From Voacanga thouarsii (taxonomy: Eukaryota > Streptophyta > Magnoliopsida > Gentianales > Apocynaceae): a stretch of 64,000 nucleotides of DNA. The notes under the pieces were generated by a model. That model ran no database searches, was not told where the DNA came from, and worked only from the letters and a program-made list of their open reading frames with translations. Shown one piece after another: positions 44,062 to 55,928 of this stretch. The stretch is taken from contig JANUWF010002439.1 of the NCBI GenBank assembly GCA_026120185.1, positions 124,001-188,000 of the forward strand, written 5' to 3'. The first letter of the stretch is position 1. The number at the start of each line of letters is the position of its first letter. The translations under genes were made by a program, and so were the position numbers.

Positions 44062-44073
44062 ACTCTGATACCA
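44062..44073 (-). promoter_or_regulatory. Primer-binding site of element D (initiator-Met type)
   Basis: The minus strand reads TGGTATCAGAGT, two bases inside the right LTR, with one mismatch at the end against the usual TGGTATCAGAGC. Confidence 0.92.
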
Positions 44074-44075
44074 CT

Positions 44076-47000
44076 TGTAACACCCCACTACCTAGGCCCA
44101 ACAGGGCCGGGGATGTCGCCCCGTCCAAAGGACAAGAAGTCTTTATAACTAGGTTACATGAAAATAAAATAAAACTAAAGATTTTAAAACTAAATTTATT
44201 ACAACCCAAAAGATAAATACTGGCACAAATCCAAAATAAATTGTTTGCAACAATCTCTCAAACAATACTTAAAGTAAATAACAAGAGTCTCCAAGCAAGG
44301 CAACATTCTAGCTAATGATCTCCACAGCAGGATCTTCCTGAAAATATGGCATAAAAGGTGGTGAGATAAAAATCTCAGTAAGCCCGTGTGTGCTTTGAGT
44401 GTTTCAGGTAAAATAATTCATGCATGCAAATTGTAAAAGTTTCATAAGGAAAAGTGCTGGCAAGCAATAAATAAGTGTTGAAAATAAAGAGTGGTGTTTC
44501 ACTTTTCAAATCATACATGTGCACAATAAATACAACCACTCAAATGGGTAGCCATGGGTAACCACACGTTGGGCCCCATGACCAATAATAGTCAGAATGC
44601 CACACTTTGTGCAATGCTGACAAAAGGTAGGTGTACGGCCTACCGGGTGAGATACTCCTCCATCTCTACACCTAAACTTACCGGTTGTCCACTCCGGAAA
44701 TACACAGTCCACATGACTGAAACTTACTAGCTCGGACCGGCATGACCTACCGGACTGGCATCCTATCCAGGAAGACTCACCCCTCAGAGGTGGCCACCTA
44801 CTGAGAGCCTTACCCAAACCCTTCAAAGACTAGTCCTGGTGGTCTACCTTTATTGAGTATTCAACGTTGATTGTTCCACTTGGGAGAAAATTGATCAAAC
44901 TTTGTTTAATTTGGAAATAGCAATTAAGGGTTTCCAAAAGTCTAGTCAAGTTGAATTTTAGAAAAAGTCTAGATTTGTGTAAAACTGCTTCTTCAATTTC
45001 CAAATGATTTGCTTGACTGAAATAAAAAGGAAAAACAGTCCTTAATTGCCTTTACAAATAATGTCCATATACATTGCATTTGCTTGCCACAATAACTTTT
45101 GGTCTTCACAAAATTCCGTGCAGGAGCTTACCTGATTCTTTGCTTGCTCAACTCAACCATTTCCCAAGGCTAACCTAACCCCGCCTGGGGTAAACACAAA
45201 ACATAAGGTTACATTCAAGCTATACCTGCCTTACATAAATAATTCTTAGCTCAACTAGATACATCCATGACTAACCATGATCTTAATGTCCTAAGCTTTA
45301 AGGCTAGATGCTGGAGAATTTTACAAACTAAGTCTAGTTTGATAGATTGAAATAACTAGGGGTTCTAAAATAATTGTTAATAAATTATAGACTCAAATAA
45401 TAATTCTTGAGTGTTATCATTAATAAATAAACCAAGGTTTGAATTTTAAATATTATTAAGTCTTATTTGATATTATGAAATGGTAATTTAAAAAATAGCT
45501 TTATTATAAATAAATAATAAATTAAATAAATAATAATTTTTAATTAATTTCGAAGAGATAATAAATAATTAATAATAATTAAAATTTATTAATAAATTAT
45601 TTTAAATTTTCGTTTAATAAAAATGTTAATAGTTTGATTTAATATTCTAATACAAATCCCCTAGTGTTTCAAATTTTTGAAGAAAAATATAATAGTAATT
45701 TTAATTTATGTAATAAAATTTGCTAATGAATATAGCTTAGAATTTACAAGAAAATAATCTTACATCATGGTCTTCCTATTGCTAAAAAAAGATTCATGAT
45801 CCCATTCTCCATCATCAAACAAGAAATTAATCTATTCATGCACAAACACTTGAACTATCTCATACTATCACATGGCCAAAATCCTACTAAGCATAATCAT
45901 CAATCATGGTTTCCATGGGAAAATAAGATCATAAAAGCCTAATCACCTTTGGTGTCATAATATCTAATCATGCTTCAACATCCATTAAATTCATCAAACA
46001 TGAAGAACATATATTGATTCGAAAGGAAACACATACATCATAGTCAAATACAACCATCATCATGCCATAACTTCATCCCCTAATCCACATGCATATATTC
46101 AATCTCCCAATCATAATCCATTTCTCTATCACCAACTAGGAGACATGATTTCAGAATTTAATAAGAGAAATTTAAGAATGAATACTTGATTGTCGAGTCC
46201 TTTGATGAAGACAAAAGAAGGTCCACGCGCGATGGAATGACTTGAATGATCCAATGAAACAACGTTCATGGTTGATGGTTTGATCAACCATTTCGGTTGG
46301 AAGAGGGTGAGAGAGAGAGAGAGAGAAAAAGAAAGAGAGCATTAGATAGGGGTATTAAGAATTGAATGGAAGAAGATGAACAAGAAGATTGTTCTTGTTT
46401 TACCTTGTTGATGTTCTTGAGGTCTTCAAGAAAACCTGATTTTTTGATCCGGTTGAAAATTCTTGCTTGCGAGATTTTGTGTTATAAATGGCAGAAATGA
46501 AGTCTAGGGATTAAGTAGAGATGATCTGGAGTATTTAGGCTTGAAGAAGTTTAGTGTGTGTTCTTGGTGTTCTTGGTATTCTTGGTGTTTTAGGTGAAAA
46601 TGGAGAGAAACTAGAAGAAGTGCTGTGCGAATTCTGCTAGAAGGCTGGCTGAATGGTAGGGTGTGATAGAGGGTTTCGGTTTTCAGCTTTGTGAGAGAGA
46701 GAAATCAGATTTTATTTGAAATTTAAATGGAGGAAATGGTGGAGATGTTTAAGGTAAAAGACCAGCTATGGTGTTTGATCAAGAGAGGTGTCTAGGGACT
46801 TTAATGGTGTCGGCTGGAACAAGAATGTTTTGCTGAAATGGTTGAGGGTTAATGTTGCTCAAGGCTGGCCGAAATTCAGTCCTTAAAGGCAGAGAAAATT
46901 CTGGTTATTTCAGCTTAATGCAAGAGTGATTTATGGGAGTGAAATGCTGGAATTATTTGAAGTTCAAATGGAGGTTGAATGGAGTGATCTTAGGAGTGTT

Positions 47001-48236
47001 TCGTGGTGCAGCCATGGAATCCTTATGCTTCAAGGTAAGTGTGGGTTTAATGGTGTTCAGAGTGTGGCTGAGCAAGGCTCAATTCTACAGAGATTGAAGG
47101 TGACTTTCAGTCCTAGGCTAGAAAGGAACAAGGCTGGAAAAATTCTGCTCTCAAGTGTTCATGGCTTTTCCGAAAATTGCAGAATTTTGGTACAGGATTT
47201 TCGCACCTTCTTAGCTCGGTTTTTCAAAGGTTCTTCAGGGTTGTTTGAGGGTCTTCCAAGGGTGGTTTTTCAGCCTCATTTTTGGACAAATGCAGAGAAT
47301 TTTACTGGCTTGAAGATGAACTAAAAACAGCTTCATTTCCTTGATGAAGAGCTGCGAATTGCCCAGAAAAATTTTTGGTTTGGTGCTGTTTTGTGCAGTC
47401 CGAAAATTGCACAATTTTTCCAGCTTCCAAGCCACTTCAAATGACCATTTTCTTGGCAGCAAATGGTTGGGTTTATGGCCTGAATTTTCGAAGAGAATGG
47501 CTGCAACAAATCTGGAAAATTTCCAGATTTCCTACCACTAAAGAATGAACATCTTGAAGATAGATTTGAAGGTCCTTCCATGGTGATTGATTTCCTCTTG
47601 GAACCCTTCCTATTTCCCCTCCTATTTTTCGGTCAACTTCCCTTCCCCAAAGCTGATTTTCGAAATTCAAGGGGAAGAAATTATCACAGAATTTTTTTGG
47701 AATTCAAAGAAAAAGATTTAATGGAATTTAGTTTATTTAAATTATGAAAATGTTAGGACAAAGCTAGAGGTAATAAGTTGGACAAGAATTCTTCTAGAAT
47801 TCTTTTAGGACATGAGGATAAGATTAGGACATTCTCTCCATGTCTCCCTTAAGACAATCATTCCTATTTTCATGGAATGCAAGAAAACAAAAATTCAAAC
47901 TTAATTAAGATAATCATGATAAAAGCTTAAATGATGGGATTTGAACACATGACCTTAGAAATTAATTCACCAAGCTCTAACCACACTAACTCTTGTTCTT
48001 ATTTCCTCACCCACATATTTTTCTTATCTACTCCTCAAGCTATCTTCCTATTCTGGCCTCAAGCAAAATTACCATTTTACCCATCCTACTCAATAAGTAT
48101 AACTAAGCATTTAAACCTATAATCTACGATTCTAAAGCACATAAAATCATTCAAAAATATATATATTCATGCAAAATAATATGATATGCATTCCTGATCC
48201 CCTTACTCTAGGGTTGGCTTTAGGTGGGGTTTCACA
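44076..48236 (-). repeat. Right (5') LTR of element D
   Basis: The LTR is 4161 bp and pairs with 34706-38625. It holds about 250 bp at 46817-47070 that the left LTR lacks, while it lacks about 40 bp around 46537. Its tRNA-like sequence (47932-47992) is damaged in the A box. Open frames on the plus strand here (for example 46926-47324) are antisense to the element and only partly shared by the partner LTR. Confidence 0.95.
47932..47992 (-). other. tRNA-like sequence in the D right LTR (damaged)
   Basis: The B-box-like GTGTTCAAATCC is at 47937-47948. The A-box side reads GTGTGGTTAGAGC, having lost seven bases relative to the left LTR through a deletion between two accac repeats. Confidence 0.6.
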
Positions 48237-48241
48237 CTCTA

Positions 48242-48955
48242 CCTGTATCATGCATGAACACATAGGGTTGACCACATTAATTTCCTTGGTGCCTCGAGGA
48301 AATTAATTTAGAAAGTCCATAACCATGCCACGTAATTGTTTATTACCATGTTTATCAATTTATGCTGCTTATTGATAAATTGTATGCATACTTAACAATG
48401 AGACCACTAAAAGGAATAAATCCCTCAAATAATATTAAATCTAATGCCTTCCATTAATATAGTGAGAACGAGAGCTCTTTTTCGAGACCAGGTTGTTGGG
48501 CAAACCCAAGCCTACTTGACATCGAGTATGTTCAAGCTATAGAATTTAAATTCATGTTAATGGGTTGGATTTAACTAATTTCTTTATCCCGGTTGAGCTA
48601 ACCCAAGCATAAAGAAAATTAGAGACAAAGTTGGGCTAGTATTTTATACTTTAATGATTAAAAGATGTTAATCACCTAATGATTCAGTAGTTACTTTTTG
48701 ATGTAATTGGTATTGGATACCTACCACTGAACTTAAGAGTGGCTTGTTGGGCTAACCCAAGGTTATTCTTAAGGAATTTGGATACTGATCCACTAAGAAA
48801 GTTTCGAACGGGCTTTCCCGAGTCAATAGTGAGGGCTATTGGTTTAAGTAAAATAGTGGAATAATTATGAGCTTAATTAAAGACCTAATTAATTGCATTG
48901 CATTTGCATATACATGTTCTAATAATTCTATCTTTACATCTAGGTCATTTGCATC
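48242..48955 (+). other. 5' leader of element C, second part, with four stem-loops
   Basis: The leader continues after D up to the gag ATG at 48956. It holds four successive stem-loops with GC-rich apical stems and four-base apical loops: 48496-48509, 48575-48622, 48732-48773 and 48791-48831. No protein-coding similarity is seen. Immediately before gag is a tctttacatctag stretch that resembles a splice acceptor, but no donor could be assigned. Confidence 0.7.
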
Positions 48956-49735
48956 ATGTCGACAAACCTAAACTTGCATAGCATCTTGGAAACAAACAAG
49001 CTCACTGAATCAAACTATTTGGACTGGTATAGAAACTTGAGAATCGTTCTCAAGTCGGAAAAGTTGCTCCACGTGCTAGAAGCTCCTATTCCGCCACCTC
49101 CAGCTCAAGATGCTCCTACTGAAGAGCATGCTGTCCACAAGAAGCACAAAGAAGATAGTGACACAGCATCTTATATCATGCATGGCGTCAATGTCTCCTA
49201 AGCTGCAAAAACAACCTGAGCATATGGATGCTCAATCAATGATCCTCCATCTTAGAGAGCTGTTTGGTAAATAAGCTAGAACAGAGAGATATGAGATCTC
49301 TAAACAACTGTTCCATGCTAAGATGGTTGAGGGTGCTTCAGTGGACACTCATGGGCTGCAGATGTTGGACTACATTGAAAAACTTTGGTCTCTTGGGTTC
49401 GTAATGGATCATGACTTCAGTATTGACTTAATTCTACAATCATTACCAAGTAGTTTTTCGTAGTTTGTGATCAACTACCACATGAATAATGGTGAGACCA
49501 CAATACCTGAGCTAATCAATCTACTTAAGACTGCTGAGTCCTCTATGAAAAAGGATGATAAGGCAATCTTGTTAGTAGGTTCTTCATCTTCTAAGAAAAA
49601 TGTTTCTAAGAAGAAGAAGAAGAACACTCCTACTAAGCCCAAAGGAGGTGTCAAGAAGAAGGAGGCTGCCCCTAAAGGCCCATGTCATCATTGTGGCAAA
49701 ATGGGCCATTGGAGGCGAACTGCAAAGCCTACTTG
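48956..49735 (+). pseudogene. Element C gag (two frameshifts)
   Basis: The ATG at 48956 opens L-H-S-I-L-E-T-N-K-L-T-E-S-N-Y-L-D-W-Y-R-N-L-R-I-V-L, the usual copia gag start. At about 49197 a one-base shift moves the reading to the next frame, where a stop at about 49274 follows F-G-K, then Y-E-I-S-K-Q-L-F-H-A-K-M and L-Q-M-L-D-Y-I-E-K-L. After a lysine-rich stretch comes the zinc knuckle C-H-H-C-G-K-M-G-H-W-R-R. A second one-base shift at about 49715 lies inside the knuckle, whose last Cys (N-C-K-A-Y-L) is in the pol frame. Gag would form the particle and bind RNA. Confidence 0.9.
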
Positions 49736-51460
49736 GAGACTGTGAAGGAAAAGAAGGAGAAGGAGAAGCTTGCAAGCACTTCTACTTGTAATCCTGGTAT
49801 GTTTATGATTAAGATTAATACTGCCTTTAATAATGAGATATGGGTATTGGATACCGGTTGTGGATCTCATTTATGCAATAATTTGCAGGGACTAAAGGAC
49901 AGTAGAAGGTTAGAGAAAGGTGACGTGGACCTACGAGCTACAAATGGAGCAAAGGTTGTTGCACTAGCTGTGGGGACTTATCATCTCAATCTACCTTCTA
50001 GATTAGTTTTAGAACTACAAAACTGTTATTTTGTACCAGTTTTGTTGAAAAATATTATCTCAGTTGCTTGTTTAGACTTATTCAGATTTCATTTAAGTTT
50101 TAAGAATAAATGTTGTTCTTTCTCATTAAATGATATTCATTATGGTTCTGCAACTTTGATCAATGGTTTATATGTTCTAGACATGTATAATCCAATTCTC
50201 AATATAAGTAAAAAGAAATATAAAAAGGATAACTTAATCTCATCTTACTTATGGCATTGTCGTTTAGGCCATGTAAATGAAAAACGTGTGTCTAAGTTAT
50301 ACAAATTGGGTGACTTAGGGTCATTTGATTACGAATCATATGACACATGCGAATCTTGTTTACTTGAAAAAATGGCTAAAACTTCTTTTTCAAGAAAAGG
50401 AGAAAGGGCAAAAGAGTTATTAGAACTCGTACATTCAGATGTATGTGGCCCAATGTCAATACAAGCAAGAGGAGGTTATCAATACTTCATTACCTTTATT
50501 GATGATTATTCTCGATATGGGTATTTGTATTTGATGAAATACAAATCTGAAGCCTTTGACCGTTTCAAAGACTTCAAGAATGAAGTAGAGAAACAACTTG
50601 GCAAAAGTATTAAAGCTCTTAGATTCGATCGAGGAGGTGAATACTTAAGTCAAGAGTTTCTAAGTTATCTAAGAGATAACGGAATATTATCTCAATGGAC
50701 TCCACCATATACACCTCAACATAACGGTGTATCTGAGAGAAGGAATCGAACCCTTCTAGACATGGTAAGGACCATGATGGCTTTTGCAGACCTACCAAAA
50801 TCGTTTTGGGGGTACGCACTAGAGACTGCTGTTTACATTTTAAACAGAGTTCCATCAAAAACGGTTGAAACCACTCCTTATGAGTTATTCTTTGGTAAAA
50901 AACCAAAGTTATCTCATTTAAGGATTTGGGGTTGCCCTGCTTTTGTTAAAAATGTAATGTCAAACAAACTTGAAAATAAGTCTGACAAATGTTTGTTTGT
51001 TAGATATCCAAAAGAATCATTTGGATATTACTTCTATCTTCCTTCTGAAAATAGAGTTTTTATTTCAAAACATGCTGTCTTCTTAGAGAAGGAACACATG
51101 TTCAAAAAAGATAGTGGGAGCAAGCTTGAACTTAGTGAAGTTCAAGAAGAGCAAACAAATATTGATCAACCTTCTGAACCTGTATCTATTCAAATAGATG
51201 AACCTTCTAACACACAAGAGCTTCGTAGGTCAAGTAGGATACTAGTGGCACCTGAGATATATGGATTTCTCATAAGTGACCATAATGATGTATTTCTCAT
51301 AGATGACGATGAGCTTACTACTTACGAGGATGTTCTGAATAGTTCAAAATCTGATAAATGGCTCGAAGCTATGAAGTCAGAGATGGATTCCATGTATGAA
51401 AACCAAGTATGGACTTTGGTTGATCCACCTGAAGGAATCAAGCCTATAGGGTGTAAATAG
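49716..51460 (+). pseudogene. Element C protease, integrase and RT start
   Basis: One long frame is open. Protease: W-V-L-D-T-G-C-G-S-H-L-C at about 49840. Pre-integrase zinc module: L-W-H-C-R-L-G-H-V-N and C-E-S-C-L-L-E-K-M at about 50250-50380. Integrase: V-H-S-D-V-C-G-P-M (Asp), L-R-F-D-R-G-G-E-Y (Asp; usually S-D-R-G) and Q-H-N-G-V-S-E-R-R-N-R-T-L (Glu), then H-L-R-I-W-G-C-P-A-F. The RT N-terminus begins with W-L-E-A-M-K-S-E-M-D-S-M and ends at a TAG at 51458-51460, which stands where copia RTs have Trp (G-C-K-W-V-F-K). The reading continues past it in the same frame. Confidence 0.94.
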
Positions 51461-52885
51461 GTTTTCAAAAAGAAAACTGACATGGATGGTAATGTGGTTA
51501 CCTATAAGGCTCGCTTGGAAGCAAAAAGTTATCGCCAACGATAAGGTATTGACTATGACGAAACTTTTTCACCAGTTGCGATGTTGAAATTCATAAGAAT
51601 ACTCCTAGCCATTGCCGCTCATTACGATTATGAGGTCTGGCAAATGGATGTGAAAATAGTTTTCCTTAATGGAAACCTGATTGAGGAAGTGTATATGACA
51701 CAGCCTGAAGGTTTCATATCTGAAGATGGCACAAAGGTGTGCAAGTTGCAAAGGTCTATTTATGGACTTAAGCAAGCATCTAGGAGTTGGAATATCCATT
51801 TTGATGAGACAATTAAAGAATTTGATTTCATTCAAAACATGGATGAACCTTGTGTGTACAAGAAGGCTAGTGGGAGTAAAGTTGTTTTCCTATTGCTTTA
51901 TGTAGATGACATATTGCTTATAGGAAATGATGTTTCCACTCTTCAATCAGTGAAGATTTGGTTGTCCAAGATGTTCTCCAAGAATGACCTTGGAGAAGCA
52001 ATCTATATTCTGGGAATAAAGATCTATAGAGATAGATCTAGAAGGTTGCTAGGTCTTTCACAGTCTACATACATAGACAAAGTGCTGAAAAGGTTCAGCA
52101 TGGATCAATCCAAAAGAGGATTCTTACCTAGGACACATAGTGTAAGCCTTTCAAAATTGATGTCTCCAAATACACAAGTTGAAAGGGATCACATGAGTAG
52201 AATTCCATATGCTTCGGCAATTGGGTCTATCATGTATGCTATGATATGTACTAGGCCTGATGTATCGTGTGCTCTTAGTTTGACGAGCAGATACCAATCT
52301 GATCCTGGAGAGGGTCACTGGGCAGCTGTAAAGAATATCCTTAAGTACTTACGAAGGACTAAGGATGCATTCTTGATATATGGAGATGGTGATTTACAAG
52401 TAAGAGGGTATACTGATGCCAGCTTTCAGTCCGATAAGGACAACTTCATATCACAATCTGGCTACGTATATACATTAGGTGGTGGGGCAGTTAGTTGGAA
52501 GAGCTCCAAACAAGAGACTACTGCCGATTCGACTACTGAAGCAGAGTACATAGAAGCTTCTGAAGCAGCTAAAGAAGCAGTATGGATCAAGAAGTTCATC
52601 ACTGAACTTGGAGTGGTGCCCAGCATTGTTGATTCGATACCTTTGTATTGTGACAGCAATGGAGCCATTGCACAGGCAAAGGAACCACGATCTCATCAAC
52701 GATCCAAGCATGTACTTAGACGCTATCATCTGATTAGAGAAATCATAGATAGAGGAGATGTAAAGATAGAGAGAAATCACACGGATCAGAACATAGCTGA
52801 TCCACTCACTAAATCGCTTTCCCAGAAGAAACATGATAAATATGTTAAGTCACTTGGTATTCGATACATGAATGATTGGCTCTAG
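51461..52885 (+). pseudogene. Element C reverse transcriptase and RNase H
   Basis: The same frame as the upstream pol piece continues, with one further stop (TAA at 51542-51544, before G-I-D-Y-D-E-T-F-S-P-V). RT motifs: W-Q-M-D-V-K-I-V-F-L-N-G, V-C-K-L-Q-R-S-I-Y-G-L-K-Q-A-S-R, L-L-Y-V-D-D-I-L-L-I-G-N-D with both catalytic Asp, then R-I-P-Y-A-S-A-I-G-S-I-M-Y-A. RNase H: G-Y-T-D-A-S-F-Q-S-D, S-T-T-E-A-E-Y-I-E-A, L-Y-C-D-S-N-G-A-I, and N-I-A-D-P-L-T-K-S-L. It ends at the natural stop 52883-52885, just before the purine tract. Confidence 0.95.
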
Positions 52886-52899
52886 TGCAAGTAGGAGTT
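52886..52899 (+). promoter_or_regulatory. Polypurine tract of element C
   Basis: tgcaagtaggagtt lies directly before the LTR start TGTTAGTGTT. It is interrupted by several T residues, as is common for copia tracts. Confidence 0.75.
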
Positions 52900-54592
52900 T
52901 GTTAGTGTTGTGCCCTAGAGGCAATCACTTGTACCATGTCTATTGCATAGTAAATTAATAAGAGGCATTCTTTATCTTTCAGTTTGATTGTTATATCTAA
53001 ATATGTGTACAAACCGTTAGATAAAGTCTCTAGTACAACACAGTGTTAAGGAAATCATGATAGAGATCATGATGTGAGATTCCTACTACACTATGCAGTG
53101 TTTGTATTTAAATAATCCCCAGTCATAGTATTAATAAGATGGGACATTATGAATACGCCAAGACTGGCACATGTTATATCTCTTGATTGGATCAAGCGGT
53201 GGTTCTCATATCCGTGGGTATTGGGATACTCAGGATTAACGTGTGGATGCTTGTTTTGAAACAAGTTTATTTGATGACCTAGCTACGAGATAATCACTTG
53301 GATAACTATTTAGTGCCAGTGATAGAATCTCTTTATAGTAAGTGTGCAAGTATCCTTAGACTTGAGATCTCCAAGGTACTTTGTTTATCGAGCGTTGTAC
53401 TTTGATTCTAATCTTTGGAGTCTTATCTAGGACCGCCTATGGGATGGATATTGGGTACAACGTAAAGTAAACGAAAGTAGTTGAGAGGGTCAATAAAGGA
53501 TTCACCACTCCTAATAGTAGGAGAGTATATCTCAAGGCCACTTGTAGAAATCATTACTCATGAAGTCCTTGGCCAAGGCGACTATGTGATGGAAATGGTT
53601 CCAATTGATACACATATCGAGTAAGAGATTTCTTGAACAAGTACTAAAATATTTGGGCCAGAATTAATAATATTCTAGAAGGAGTTGACACTAATTCCAT
53701 GCTCTAGATCGAATGAGATATTGTATGTTGAAAAGGAGTGTATTGCACTGATAATTTGCTATTGAAAGGTTCATGTCAAGCCACTTGACTTTCTGGACTT
53801 TTGGGTGGTCAAGAGTCATTGCTAGATGTCGCTCTTGATATGCTAAATATGAATTTATTAATTAGAGAATTAGTAAATTTAATCCTTTATTTTATTAAGG
53901 ATTATTAATTCTAATATTGTTAGAATTAATTCATATTATGCTACCAATAAGACCAGGAAACCTAATGGGTCACACACAATAAAGGTTTAAATGCTCAAAT
54001 ATATTATTTGATAATATTTTGGGGTTAATTAAGAGAAGGGAATATATTTATAGGTGAATTATAAGTTTGTTATAATTCATGGGACCTAATTGTAATTAAG
54101 TAAACTTCAAGGACCAATTTGTTGACAATTGGACGTTGAAGGACTAAGTTGCAATTTATGATAATTATAAATCTATAAATAGAAGGAAACAGTTTCCTTA
54201 GGGTTAGAGACAGGCTATTCACGCAATAACAGAGAAACTGTTTCTCTACCTCTCTCTTGATCAAACCCTAGCCGTCTCTCTTCTTGATCAAAACCCTAAC
54301 CTCCCAAATTCTACTAGCATAGAATTGTGAGATTCTGAGCATTCAACCTTGTGTGGATTATCATTAGAGGGAGTTCTTTCTTGGACTTCAGTTGAGCTGC
54401 AGTGAACGATTTTGGATAATCTGGATCGCGCCTGCGTTCTTGTTTCTGAAATCTTTGAATTCCGGCTTCACGAGGTAATAAACGCAATCTTCTCCTTTTT
54501 CTCGTTTCTATTGCAAACCCGTGATCCATGGCTTGGATTTCTTGTTGTTTTCCGCTGCGCTTAATCTGATTATGCATGATAGAAATCCTACA
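52900..54592 (+). repeat. Right (3') LTR of element C
   Basis: The LTR is 1693 bp, the same length as 32020-33712, and differs only by scattered substitutions. It starts TGTTAGTG and ends CCTACA, followed by the target duplication gttac. Confidence 0.95.
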
Positions 54593-54597
54593 GTTAC

Positions 54598-54661
54598 ACA
54601 AAATGTATTACAAAAGAGCCTCAAATAACTAAGTAAAGTATAACTAATTTAGCTCCTACCA
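54598..54661 (-). repeat. Element B: solo LTR of the E family, second part
   Basis: acaaaatgtattacaaaagagcctc and the following bases to tagctcctacca match the last part of the E LTRs (1572-1635 and 9279-9342). This piece continues 30638-32019 across copia C. Confidence 0.92.
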
Positions 54662-55087
54662 GACCTGCTGCCACCATGCCTGAGCTGAGCCTCTCAGCTT
54701 GAACGCAGCAAATTTCACCATTTGCTTCTCGATGTATTGGAGTGTGGCAAAGATGTCCTCCATCTGTTCCACCCATAGCTGCACTTTCTGGTCTTGCTCG
54801 GCCTCTCCCAACAAAGTGAGAGGTTGAAACTTCAGAAACCTTTCCAACGCATCATCTTCCCCCTTCGGGTTCCTTAGCTCAGATAGGGTGTGCAGAATCT
54901 TCGTCATTTTGTGGAATGCTTGCCCCATGGTCACACTAGTAGGTTCTTTAGATCTCATTTCCCACTCTGGTTCATTCTTATTTCCCCAATTTGGCGATAA
55001 TAGTTAAGTCGCGTCAAATTCCAGAGTCACAGGTTCTACATTAGGAACCCTAATGCTGGATGTTGCTGCATGACGCTTTAGTGCCAT
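54662..55087 (-). pseudogene. Element A gag N-terminal part
   Basis: It starts at the ATG at 55085-55087 with M-A-L-K-R-H-A-A-T-S-S, parallel to M-A-P-K-R-R-A-A-T-S in D. After a stop the reading resumes with V-T-M-G-Q-A-F-H-K-M-T-K-I-L, L-E-R-F-L-K-F-Q-P-L, W-V-E-Q-M-E-D-I-F-A-T-L-Q-Y and A-A-F-K-L-R-G-S-A-Q-A-W-W. It is cut by the B insertion at the gacct site and continues at 30637. Confidence 0.9.
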
Positions 55088-55350
55088 CCTAAACCATGTC
55101 CCCAGATAATAAGTTTATGCATTAAAGTTGAAAACATTTAAATCGAGCATGCCTTCACATTCAAACTTAAGCAAAAGCAAATTAGATGCAACTTTGCATA
55201 AAGAATTGCATTTTTCAAGATTAGAGTACACCAAGTACTCTTATTTGCATAAATTTTGAAATATAACATTAAACATAAATGAACCCCTGGAACAGGAGTT
55301 TATTAAAATCACTAATTAACAACTTCCTATGCATGGCAAAACTTAGCCCC

Positions 55351-55830
55351 CTAATCCTTATCAGAATCTTCGATGTCAGCATCATACAACCATCCTCCAG
55401 TATTCCTAGAAAAATCTATCCCTGCACCATTCATGAACTCATACTCTATTGGTTCCTTCCTGATTCTCCTAGAACTCTCCCCAATTTCAACATGATTGGG
55501 TGGGGGTACAAAAGAAGATCTAGGTGGAGATTCATAATCTATCTCCCTCGGGTCATCACTATCAACAGTCAAGTCAACCTCGAGGCTAGGTGGGTGTGGG
55601 ATATACTCTATGTCAATATCCTCATCCTCACTACCAATAACTAAGCCTATTACAGCTATAGGAGGTGGCTGAATAATCTGAACCTTATCATCACTACTCT
55701 CTTCTGTAAGTATGACTGGTTGAGGTGTAGATTGTGGTGCAGCTTGTGGCACTAGCAAATCTTCTGGGTTGATAGGGAGTGGTGGATGTTATTGCTGCCC
55801 CTTTCTTGCGGTTCTAATTATTTTAACCAT
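55351..55830 (-). pseudogene. Conserved acidic extra ORF upstream of gag (element A copy)
   Basis: The ATG at 55828-55830 starts M-V-K-I-I-R-T-A-R-K-G-Q-Q, then a stop codon (TAA) stands where D has Trp. The rest is open for 135 codons to the stop at 55351. The reading is collinear with 43500-43976 in D: E-D-L-L-V-P-Q, E-E-S-S-D-D, Q-I-I-Q-P-P-P, G-S-E-D-E-D-I-D-I, D-S-D-D-P-R-E-I-D-Y-E-S-P-P-R, G-E-S-S-R-R, G-A-G-I-D-F-S-R-N and Y-D-A-D-I-E-D-S. Length differences between the two copies are whole codons. Function unknown. Confidence 0.7.
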
Positions 55831-55916
55831 CCTACAGCATAAACAACCCAGATTAGTCAAAAGAGTTTAACCTTAATGAAACAAAGCATATTCTATTAAT
55901 AATTGCTTAAACTTAG

Positions 55917-55928
55917 GCTCTGATACCA
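55917..55928 (-). promoter_or_regulatory. Primer-binding site of element A (initiator-Met type)
   Basis: The minus strand reads TGGTATCAGAGC, two bases inside the right LTR. Confidence 0.93.

Larger units (their letters stand above)
34706..48236 (-). mobile_element. Element D: chromovirus Ty3/gypsy, minus strand, innermost insertion
   Basis: This is a 13.5-kb element with LTRs of 3920 bp (34706-38625) and 4161 bp (44076-48236), perfect ctcta duplications, an initiator-Met type primer-binding site, and a purine tract. On the minus strand it encodes an extra acidic ORF, then gag-pol in a single frame ending with a chromodomain, which points to a Tekay/Del-like chromovirus. It is the last insertion in the nest. 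The frame is intact but carries about ten in-frame stops, so the element is not autonomous as it stands. Confidence 0.95.
32020..54592 (+). mobile_element. Element C: Ty1/copia retrotransposon, plus strand, split by element D
   Basis: The LTRs are each exactly 1693 bp (32020-33712 and 52900-54592), with an initiator-Met primer-binding site and a purine tract. Gag, protease, integrase, RT and RNase H follow in copia order at 48956-52885. Element D (34706-48236) is inserted in the 5' leader. Without D and its duplication C is about 9.0 kb. The two LTRs are equal in length and differ only by scattered substitutions, so C is much younger than H by eye. Coding damage is limited: two frameshifts in gag and two stops in pol. 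Confidence 0.94.

Noticed and set aside
46926..47324. Plus-strand 132-codon open frame in the D right LTR, partly repeated at 37476-37706
   Set aside because: Antisense to the element and shared only because the LTRs are near-identical; the N-terminal half is missing from the left LTR.
48940..48956. 3' splice acceptor just before the C gag start
   Set aside because: The tctttacatctag stretch fits loosely, but no donor or spliced product can be supported.
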